DNA of 6,171 nt, taken from assembly GCA_001873845.1 (NCBI GenBank), contig MNZY01000136.1, positions 1 through 6,171 of the forward strand, in the 5' to 3' direction. The stretch comes from Candidatus Altarchaeum sp. CG2_30_32_3053 (lineage in GTDB: Archaea > Altiarchaeota > Altiarchaeia > Altiarchaeales > Altiarchaeaceae). This document shows, in pieces, positions 1-4,695 of this stretch. Each line of letters starts with the position of its first letter. Within the stretch, counting starts at the first letter, position 1. Under the pieces are notes generated by a model. The model did not search any database. It was given only the letters and a program-made list of their open reading frames with translations, and had not been told where the DNA came from. A program made the position numbers and the translations under genes.

Positions 1-201
1 ATCATTAAATAAATAAAACTTTTGAACGACAAGAAACTTATTTTAAAAAACAGAAGGATTTTTATAAGAAGAGTTGCATTCTCTTACAACTTGTTGAGTG
101 TCAAATAAAGGGGAACATAAATTTATACTAACTACTCAGAAGGTAGGAAATTTACCTCTGAAAATTTCAAAAAAATATGATTTCAAAATTTATGAAATTT
201 T

Positions 202-240
202 AAAATACACGAACGAAGTGAGTGGAACGAAGTGATCGTA
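202..240. repeat. GAACGAAGTGAG repeat, copies 1 and 2
   Basis: GAACGAAGTGA occurs at 211-221 and again at 225-235, 14 bp apart. The stretch 202-222 (AAAATACAC followed by GAACGAAGTGAG) recurs at 359-379 with one substitution. Around the first copy, 208-224 can fold as CAC-GA-AC-GAA-GT-GA-GTG. That is a small hairpin with a GAA loop and two opposed GA steps that could form sheared G-A pairs. Motifs of this GAACGAAGTGAG type are common intergenic repeats in prokaryotes, and no role is assigned here. Confidence 0.6.
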
Positions 241-263
241 AAAATCAAAAATTTACCAGTAAT

Positions 264-505
264 TTTCAAAATGAAATTTTGAAATACTGAAACCTTCGGT
301 TTCAATCTTTAAAAAATCTTTGAGATTTTTAATCTTACAAAATGTTCTGAACATTTTGAAAATACACAAACGAAGTGAGCGTATTTTTTAGTGTGGCTGA
401 GTATTTACGTTCAAAACTTAATTAATTAGTGTCTATCTATAAACTCGTAATTTTACTGAAAATCTGTAAGATTTTCAATCTTTAAAAATCTGTAAGATTT
501 TTAAA
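264..505. repeat. String of perfect hairpins, each with a 3-nt spacer
   Basis: Six perfect palindromes, each with exactly three unpaired bases, lie in 242 bp: 264-284 (9-bp arms, spacer GAA), 288-304 (7 bp, TTC), 312-330 (8 bp, TTG), 338-358 (9 bp, CTG), 457-477 (9 bp, GTA) and 481-505 (11 bp, GTA). Three share the core AAAATCT-NNN-AGATTTT. The second-third and fifth-sixth pairs are both joined by a short ATCTTT linker, so a two-hairpin module seems duplicated (about 288-330 and 457-505). The arms are too AT-rich to be typical terminators. Possible roles are binding sites for a dimeric protein, recognition hairpins of a mobile element, or products of template switching in replication. The function is unknown. 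Confidence 0.7.
359..387. repeat. GAACGAAGTGAG repeat, copy 3, within an inverted repeat
   Basis: Positions 359-379 repeat 202-222 with one mismatch (A for G at 368). This copy is closed by AAAATAC at 359-365 and GTATTTT at 381-387, a perfect 7-bp stem. An inner AC-GAA-GT with a 3-nt GAA loop sits at 370-376. The hairpin geometry, centred on three unpaired bases, matches the neighbouring palindromes. It probably belongs to the same element. Confidence 0.6.
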
Positions 506-584
506 TTGTCAAAAACATAATAATTTACATTGAAAAAGTTAAAATTTTTTCAAAATTTTATACTTTGTAGATGGACACTAATTA
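423..584. mobile_element. Putative small MITE-like element nested in the outer one (162 bp)
   Basis: The left arm at 423-443 reads TAATTAGTGTCTATCTATAA and continues with A. The right arm at 564-584 is its reverse complement at 19 of 21 positions, differing only by two C/T changes. The arms start with TAATTA, which is itself palindromic. It could be part of the inverted repeat or a duplicated AT-rich target such as TA, and the sequence alone does not decide. The interior holds two strong hairpins (457-477 and 481-505) and no coding frame. It lies wholly inside the 98-616 pair near its right end, which suggests a later insertion. Its arms share the AGTGTC start with the outer left arm, so the two may use related transposases (inference). 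Confidence 0.5.
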
Positions 585-773
585 CGTCAAAAAAAGTGTT
601 CCCTTTTATATGACACATAACATTTAATACTTTAATAATTCAGTTGCTTTATTTGTTGCAGTAATATTTAAATTTTAACCCAAATTTCCCACACTCAATG
701 TAAAAAATTTGTCATACGAGTAATTAAGAACCAACAAAAATAGGGAAAATGGCTCATAAAGCTTCGAAAAGAA

Positions 774-790
774 ATATAAAAATTTATAAA
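774..790 (+). promoter_or_regulatory. Probable archaeal TATA box of mfnA
   Basis: ATATAAA at 774-780 and TTTATAAA at 783-790 follow a purine-rich stretch, CGAAAAG, that could act as BRE. The second box is centred about 30 bp before the ATG at 817, which would put transcription start within a few bases of the start codon. There is no GGAGG-like sequence between 791 and 816, in keeping with a leaderless or nearly leaderless mRNA. Confidence 0.5.
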
Positions 791-816
791 CACGCTAAAA
801 GTTCATAACACTAAAA

Positions 817-2022
817 ATGAAAATAAACAAAATGAAAATCGAAGCGGATAAAATCAAACGAAGAGAAATTTTGACCGAACTGAGAAATTTTCACAAAAAA
901 GACATCCTTTTTTCAGGCGGAAAAGTCCTTTCATCTATGTGCACGAAACCGCTTAAAATTGCAGAAGAAGCACAAAAAATTTTTAAAGAAACAAATTTAG
1001 GAGACAAACGGATAAGTGAAGGGGCAACTGAAATAGAAAAGATATGTATTAGACAGGTTGGAAAATTTTTAAATTTACATAATCCTTATGGATTTATCAC
1101 TTCCGGGGGAACAGAATCAAACATACTAGCAATTATGGAAGCAAGGGCAGGAAGAACAGAGAAAAATAATGGAAGAATGGCTGAAAATGCAAAAGAGGAA
1201 ATTATCGTTCCCGAAACATGTCATTTTTCATTTGATAAAATTTCGTTTTTAATGGGCATTGATGTCAGGAAAGCCAGCGCTGATAAAAATTTTTGTGTTG
1301 ATTTGGATGCTGTAAAGGGTCTGATAAATAAGAACACAATCGCCGTCGTTGGGATTGCCGGAAACACGGAATACGGAAGCGTTGATGATATTGAAGGGTT
1401 GGCACAAATTTGCAGGGCAGAAAAAATTTATTTACATGTTGATGCTGCCTTTGGTGGCTTTGTAATTCCGTTTTTGAAAAAGTTAAAATACAATGTCAGA
1501 AATTTTGACTTCGGCATAGAAGGCGTTGATTCAATTGCGATTGACCCGCACAAAATGGGGATGAACATAATTCCGTCAGGTATGATTCTATTCAGAAAAG
1601 AACCGAAATTTTCCGTTGGTGTTTCGTATCTGGGGGGAAAGCATGAACGACTGCTTGGCACATCTCCCGCCGGCCCCGCTGCCGGCTGTTATGCGTGTTT
1701 AAAATTTTTGGGAGAAGATGGCTACATCAAAATAGTTAAGGAATGTATGGAAAATACGAAATACCTATCAGAAGGGCTAAAAAATCAGGGCACACAAATC
1801 TTAAATCCGGTGATGAACATATTAAATTTTAATATAAGAAAAGAAATTTATAACAGGTTGGTTGAAACCGGCTGGATAATATCAAAGACATCGACAGGAT
1901 ACGCAAGAATTGTTATTATGCCACACACAAAAAAGGCGCATATCAAAAAATTTTTAAATGACATCAAACAACTGATGGAAAATGCTAAAAATAAAAAAAG
2001 AGTCGTGGACTTATCTGATTGA
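817..2022 (+). CDS. mfnA: MfnA family PLP-dependent L-tyrosine / L-aspartate decarboxylase
   Basis: This is a 401-residue group II PLP decarboxylase of the archaeal MfnA type. Such enzymes decarboxylate tyrosine to tyramine (methanofuran) or aspartate to beta-alanine (coenzyme A) in the cytoplasm. Visible motifs are SGGTE at 96-100 (PLP phosphate site), H136 in the ETCHFSF segment (stacks on the PLP ring), HVDAAFGG at 207-214 (the Asp contacts the PLP nitrogen) and DPHKMG at 243-248 with catalytic Lys246. The late ARIVIMPH segment with Arg364 is also kept. Length and colinearity match methanogen MfnA (about 396 aa). An oddity is GTSPAGPAAG at 281-290, where relatives usually have GTR-x-G, so Ser283 replaces an Arg. 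The C-terminus runs about a dozen residues past the usual end and overlaps the next gene. ATG 817 is taken as the start; ATG 832 is also possible. Substrate preference cannot be read from the sequence; without methanogenesis genes in view, aspartate is as likely as tyrosine. Confidence 0.93.
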   Translation: MKINKMKIEADKIKRREILTELRNFHKKDILFSGGKVLSSMCTKPLKIAEEAQKIFKETNLGDKRISEGATEIEKICIRQVGKFLNLHNPYGFITSGGTESNILAIMEARAGRTEKNNGRMAENAKEEIIVPETCHFSFDKISFLMGIDVRKASADKNFCVDLDAVKGLINKNTIAVVGIAGNTEYGSVDDIEGLAQICRAEKIYLHVDAAFGGFVIPFLKKLKYNVRNFDFGIEGVDSIAIDPHKMGMNIIPSGMILFRKEPKFSVGVSYLGGKHERLLGTSPAGPAAGCYACLKFLGEDGYIKIVKECMENTKYLSEGLKNQGTQILNPVMNILNFNIRKEIYNRLVETGWIISKTSTGYARIVIMPHTKKAHIKKFLNDIKQLMENAKNKKRVVDLSD

Positions 2023-2266
2023 CCTTTACAATATTCAGATAAAAAAAGGAGAATATTCAGAAGGGCTGACGGTAAATTTATTTAAGCGGATAACCAAAAA
2101 AGAAAATATTTCAAATAATGATATTCAGCAGAAATTTTATAAATATGAACATCGGGGATATATAGCAAGAATAGAAAGGGCACATTTTATTATTACCGAT
2201 AAAGGTAAAAAAATGGCCGAAGAAATTTTAAAGGCACAGACAAAGTTAATAGACTATAAAAAATAA
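1982..2266 (+). CDS. Small winged-helix DNA-binding protein (putative regulator)
   Basis: This is a 94-residue basic protein. Predicted helices lie at about 7-21, 29-38 and 46-58, followed by a beta-wing (GYIARIERAHFIITDKGKK, 59-77) and a final helix at about 78-90. The order of helices, the recognition helix ending in HRGYI and the ITDKGKKMAEEIL ending are typical of archaeal winged-helix regulators. I do not recognise a named family. ATG 1982 is the only ATG before residue 78 and I see no in-frame GTG or TTG. The start therefore lies inside mfnA, with a 41-nt overlap in another frame. This implies cotranscription and perhaps translational coupling. No clear Shine-Dalgarno sequence is present (only GATGGA just upstream). 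It may regulate its own operon or be a general DNA-binding protein; both are inference. Confidence 0.65.
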   Translation: MLKIKKESWTYLIDLYNIQIKKGEYSEGLTVNLFKRITKKENISNNDIQQKFYKYEHRGYIARIERAHFIITDKGKKMAEEILKAQTKLIDYKK

Positions 2267-2290
2267 AAGCGAAATTACCCACAATAATTA

Positions 2291-2400
2291 TGTGCCCTCT
2301 TGTGTTTGTATGGCAAGGTTTGACGTTTTCGTTTTCCATGCCAACAGCTTGGGGACAGTTTCTAAAATTTAATGAACCAAGTGAATTTGCAAGAGGGACA
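2291..2400. ncRNA. Possible structured RNA or inverted-repeat element (three-way junction fold)
   Basis: The outer stem CCCTCTTG (2295-2302) pairs with CAAGAGGG (2390-2397), 8 bp perfect. TGT (2291-2293) and ACA (2398-2400) extend it across one bulged G. Inside lie two stem-loops. TGGCA (2311-2315) pairs with TGCCA (2339-2343), continues with GG/CC after an A-A mismatch, and is capped by ACG-TTTT-CGT (2323-2332). CTTGG (2348-2352) pairs with CCAAG (2377-2381). By my count the region is about 42% GC, above its surroundings, as structured RNAs often are in AT-rich archaea. It lies between convergent genes, so it could be a small RNA on either strand, a two-way termination structure or a MITE remnant. 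I do not recognise a known RNA family. Confidence 0.3.
2361..2376. repeat. 16-bp direct repeat, copy 1
   Basis: TCTAAAATTTAATGAA occurs here and again, identical, at 2408-2423, 47 bp downstream. This copy lies in the apical part of the second inner stem-loop of the possible structured RNA. Confidence 0.7.
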
Positions 2401-2407
2401 ATTTAAA

Positions 2408-2423
2408 TCTAAAATTTAATGAA
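2408..2423. repeat. 16-bp direct repeat, copy 2
   Basis: This is identical to 2361-2376. The copy overlaps an AT-only hairpin, TAAAATTT (2410-2417) with AAATTTTA (2423-2430), which runs onto the gatE stop codon. Beyond that hairpin I see no clear oligo-T terminator for gatE on the minus strand. Confidence 0.7.
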
Positions 2424-2427
2424 AATT

Positions 2428-4287
2428 TTAAAGCAATCTGTTAACAACCCCTTCAACATCCTCAATATTTGCCCTTCCCTTAAATTTTCCCATTATCATT
2501 CCCTTAAATTTTCCTCTGTTCGTTACTATACTTTTATCTTTTGCCATAATCTCAGTCGCAATGTTTAAAATTTCAGTTCTCGTTGCCAGTCCCAAATTTC
2601 TCTCTTTAATTACATCGTTAATCTCTTTGCCTTCTTTCTTTGCATAATAAAAAATTTCCGAAACCGACGAATGCGAAATCTGCCCTTTCTCAATATGTCT
2701 TATCACTTCTTCACACAACCCTGAATTTTCTTCCATATCAAAGATAGTTTGATACCCCTTCTTTATTTCCTTCGGAGTGGAGAGCAAAATACCGGCAATT
2801 AATGACGGCTTGACTTTGTATTTTTCAGCAAATTTGTCAAATATATTGGAAATTTTTGAATGTATCAGCTGATTTGCTAGTTCTTTTCCGACAATGGAGG
2901 CATATCGTTCTGACTTTGAATCAATTGATTCTGGCAAATTTTCCCTTACTTTTTCAATAAATTTCTCATCTGTTTCAATCAGACAGACATCTGTTTCAGG
3001 ATACATTCTTGACGCACCAGGCAAAGGTCTCATATAATAGGTCTCTTCTTCTGTTGCTTTTCTCGTTTCCTCCGGAACTTCATACAGCGCCATTTTCGCT
3101 CTTTCCACCGCAATTTTTAGTCCTCTCAGGACATCTTCTTTATCGCCAGATATGAGTATAAATGCATCGTTTTTATCGCAATTTAAAATTTTTCTGATTC
3201 CGCTGATTTCATCCTTGATTATTCCGTAATTCGGTAATTCGTCGGAATGAAAAAGCCCCTTTAATTTTGTGCCTATTTTAACATACTGGGAAATTTCCTT
3301 TCCGAGGCGTGGCTCCTTGCTCTTACTGATGCCGCAAAATTTATTCCCGAGTAATCCGGAAAAATTTTTTAATTTAACTCCGTAGCAAACTTCGCCCTTC
3401 CCAATTGCCTCCCTCACGATTTGACATTGCGTATTTTTAAAATTTTCGCACAAATCAATAAAATTTTCTTCCAATTGCTCTGATTTTATGCCTCTTGCAT
3501 TAAGTTCTTCCCTGACAGCAATAAGGACTTCCTGCCTCTTAATCTCATAGTCCAAAATTTTCGGAATTAAATTTAACTCCTGGCATCCCTTAATTTCAAC
3601 CCTGGCCCCGCCTTCTATGGAAACATTGACATCCTGCCTTATTGTTCCGATACCTCTTTTAACTTCAAGTGTCCGCAAAATTGTGCCTATTTTTTCAGCA
3701 GTTTCTTTCGCGTGCTGTGGATTTAAAATTGATGCATCAGTTGTGATTTCTATTAACGGAACTCCGAGCCGGTCAACTCTGTAAATGAGCTCGTTTTCGT
3801 TCTCTGAAATTTTTCTTGCTGCATCTTCCTCAATACATACAGATGTTATTGCTATATTTCCAAGTGAGGTTGAAATTTTCCCGTCATAGCCAACCAATGC
3901 CGTTCTCTGAAATCCCGATGTATTTGAACCGTCAATAACCGTCTTCCTCATAACCTGAATATTATCAGCAATATTTGCCTTAACTAACAGGCAAAATTTT
4001 AACACTGTTGTCAGTGCTTCTTCATTTATATTATGCGGCGGCTCTTCATCAAGTTCAACTAAACAGTTTGTATCATTATATGCCTGATAAACAATTTCCC
4101 TGTTTTTTAAAACCTCCTGTATTGCTGCTCTGTCTATCTCTCCTGTCTCTCCAGCAACCGCCCGCATCCTTCTTCGCACAATAATTTGAGGGTCATCTTC
4201 TCTCAATACAGAAGTACAACTGCAAAATAATTTGTGCGTATCAAGCTGCTGATGAATTTCAATCCCGCATTTAAAACCGAGTGGCAT
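2428..4287 (-). CDS. gatE: Glutamyl-tRNA(Gln) amidotransferase subunit E
   Basis: GatE works with the asparaginase-like GatD to convert Glu-tRNA(Gln) to Gln-tRNA(Gln). GatE binds the tRNA and activates the glutamyl carboxylate with ATP, using ammonia released by GatD. The 619-residue length is normal for the family. Visible signatures are GIEIHQQLDT at 8-17 with the following LFCSC (20-24), the DGSNTSGFQR segment at 119-128, EEDAARK at 153-159, VDRLGVPLIEI at 171-181, GTIRQDVNVSI at 214-224 and RPLPGASRMYPETD at 420-433. Residues about 270-400 are the AspRS-like insertion that separates GatE from bacterial GatB. The helical and YqeY-like tail ends with GMIMGKFKGRANIEDV (596-611). The start is the only ATG available: the frame upstream has none before a stop at 4357-4359. 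No Shine-Dalgarno sequence is seen. The N-terminus is a few residues shorter than I recall for relatives. gatD is not in the window. Confidence 0.97.
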   Translation of the reverse strand: MPLGFKCGIEIHQQLDTHKLFCSCTSVLREDDPQIIVRRRMRAVAGETGEIDRAAIQEVLKNREIVYQAYNDTNCLVELDEEPPHNINEEALTTVLKFCLLVKANIADNIQVMRKTVIDGSNTSGFQRTALVGYDGKISTSLGNIAITSVCIEEDAARKISENENELIYRVDRLGVPLIEITTDASILNPQHAKETAEKIGTILRTLEVKRGIGTIRQDVNVSIEGGARVEIKGCQELNLIPKILDYEIKRQEVLIAVREELNARGIKSEQLEENFIDLCENFKNTQCQIVREAIGKGEVCYGVKLKNFSGLLGNKFCGISKSKEPRLGKEISQYVKIGTKLKGLFHSDELPNYGIIKDEISGIRKILNCDKNDAFILISGDKEDVLRGLKIAVERAKMALYEVPEETRKATEEETYYMRPLPGASRMYPETDVCLIETDEKFIEKVRENLPESIDSKSERYASIVGKELANQLIHSKISNIFDKFAEKYKVKPSLIAGILLSTPKEIKKGYQTIFDMEENSGLCEEVIRHIEKGQISHSSVSEIFYYAKKEGKEINDVIKERNLGLATRTEILNIATEIMAKDKSIVTNRGKFKGMIMGKFKGRANIEDVEGVVNRLL

Positions 4288-4304
4288 TTTTGGATAAATA
4301 TTTA

Positions 4305-4370
4305 GTGTAAATTTGGTGTAAATTTGGTGTAAATTCAGTGTAAATTCAGTGTAAATTCAGTGTAAATTCA
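4305..4370. repeat. Tandem array of six 11-bp units upstream of gatE
   Basis: Two units GTGTAAATTTG (4305-4315, 4316-4326) are followed by four identical units GTGTAAATTCA (4327-4337, 4338-4348, 4349-4359, 4360-4370). Degenerate copies of the form GGATAAAAATA lie at 4371-4381 and 4383-4393, and ATGTAAAAAAG at 4394-4404. The 11-bp period is close to one helical turn, so each copy faces the same side of the DNA. The array begins 18 bp from the gatE start codon, within the probable promoter. On the gatE strand each unit reads as an AATTTACAC-type box. It could be an array of protein-binding sites, repeated weak TATA-like boxes, or a slippage-prone satellite. Confidence 0.9.
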
Positions 4371-4420
4371 GGATAAAAATAAGGATAAAAATAATGTAAA
4401 AAAGAGGTGCTGACCCACCA

Positions 4421-4631
4421 AAATTGGGATAATTATGTATTTGTTTTTTTTACTAATATTTTTATAAGTTATAGGGCTTACGCAGATTATTTTGTAAATG
4501 AACATAAAAAGTCAAGAATTCATATCTGCATTGCGTAAGTTCTGTAATGTTTAAAATTAAATTTATAATATCTAATTTTAATTTTTAAGCAGATTTTTAA
4601 AAGATCTCTCACAAAACAATTATCCCAACTT
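4421..4631. mobile_element. Putative MITE-like remnant with 16-bp inverted repeats
   Basis: The left arm AAATTGGGATAATTAT (4421-4436) matches the reverse complement of 4616-4631 at 14 of 16 positions, with an uninterrupted 11-bp core TTGGGATAATT. The 211-bp interval is non-coding and AT-rich. I see no target-site duplication and no transposase remnant. Like the element upstream of mfnA, it contains a second inverted-repeat pair nested inside. It could instead be two unrelated operator-like half sites. Confidence 0.35.
4473..4543. repeat. Nested inverted repeat with ACTTACGCA-type ends
   Basis: AGGGCTTACGCA (4473-4484) and TGCGTAAGTTCT (4532-4543) pair at 10 of 12 positions and enclose 71 bp. 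Both arms carry CTTACGCA, resembling the ends of some IS-derived miniature elements I recall with ACTTACGCA termini. That link is from memory and unverified. Its small size and lack of a duplicated target leave it as an inverted repeat of uncertain origin. Confidence 0.4.
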
Positions 4632-4659
4632 AAAGAGATAAGCACTCTGTTTAAATCTA

Positions 4660-4672
4660 AATTTAATTTAAC
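4660..4672 (+). promoter_or_regulatory. Weak candidate TATA box of dapL
   Basis: AATTTAATTTA, centred about 30 bp before the ATG at 4696, is in the right place for a leaderless archaeal promoter. The whole stretch is A/T, so the exact box is uncertain. No ribosome binding site is visible between it and the start codon. Confidence 0.3.
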
Positions 4673-4695
4673 AAATTTTAACCAACGAATTTAAA

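Larger units (their letters stand above)
98..616. mobile_element. Putative MITE-like element with 21-bp terminal inverted repeats (outer)
   Basis: The left arm at 98-118 begins GTGTCAAATAAAGGGGAAC. The right arm at 596-616 is its reverse complement at 18 of 21 positions and ends ATATGACAC. The enclosed 519 bp has no open frame of note and is rich in internal hairpins, as in a non-autonomous element moved by a transposase encoded elsewhere. The ends read GTGTCA...TGACAC. I cannot see a convincing target-site duplication: the flanks are TTGTTGA on the left and ATAACAT on the right. I therefore cannot assign an IS family. What is seen is the inverted-repeat pair and the non-coding interior; mobility is inference. 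It could instead be a decayed IS or a structured regulatory region. Confidence 0.45.
1..816. other. Long intergenic region upstream of mfnA, filled with inverted repeats
   Basis: All six frames are broken by frequent stops and I see no gene here. Positions 1-97 are plain AT-rich sequence with nothing I can name. Positions 98-616 form a structure bounded by inverted repeats and packed with hairpins, annotated separately below. Positions 617-760 are AT-rich with no recognisable feature. Positions 761-816 carry the probable mfnA promoter. I found no transposase fragment, tRNA, rRNA or box C/D motif pair in the region. Confidence 0.8.
4288..4695. other. Divergent intergenic region between gatE and dapL
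   Basis: This 408-nt spacer has no convincing gene. From left to right it holds a tandem array of 11-bp units (4305-4370, with degenerate flanks) and a short GGTG...CACC hairpin (4406-4419). On the minus strand that hairpin is followed by a T-rich run, like a weak terminator upstream of gatE. Two nested inverted-repeat pairs follow (4421-4436/4616-4631 and 4473-4484/4532-4543). An AT-only hairpin lies at 4551-4581. The last 70 bases are AT-rich and probably carry the dapL promoter. Confidence 0.8.

Noticed and set aside
264..505. CRISPR-like or terminator array
   Set aside because: The palindromes differ in sequence, lack uniform spacers and are not followed by consistent T-tracts.
749..808. 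19-residue ORF (MAHKASKRNIKIYKHAKSS) with TAGGGA upstream, ending 8 bp before mfnA
   Set aside because: It is very short and overlaps the likely mfnA TATA box, so it would not be on the mfnA mRNA. A leader peptide is possible but unsupported.
1428..1661. 77-codon open frame on the minus strand
   Set aside because: It lies entirely inside mfnA, whose motifs are clear in the plus frame, and its product resembles nothing I know.
2291..2400. tRNA gene
   Set aside because: The fold has two inner arms, not three, with no T-loop GTTC motif or anticodon arm of the right size, and no CCA-type acceptor end.
4305..4404. CRISPR array
   Set aside because: The repeats are 11 bp and directly tandem without spacers, so this is a short tandem repeat.
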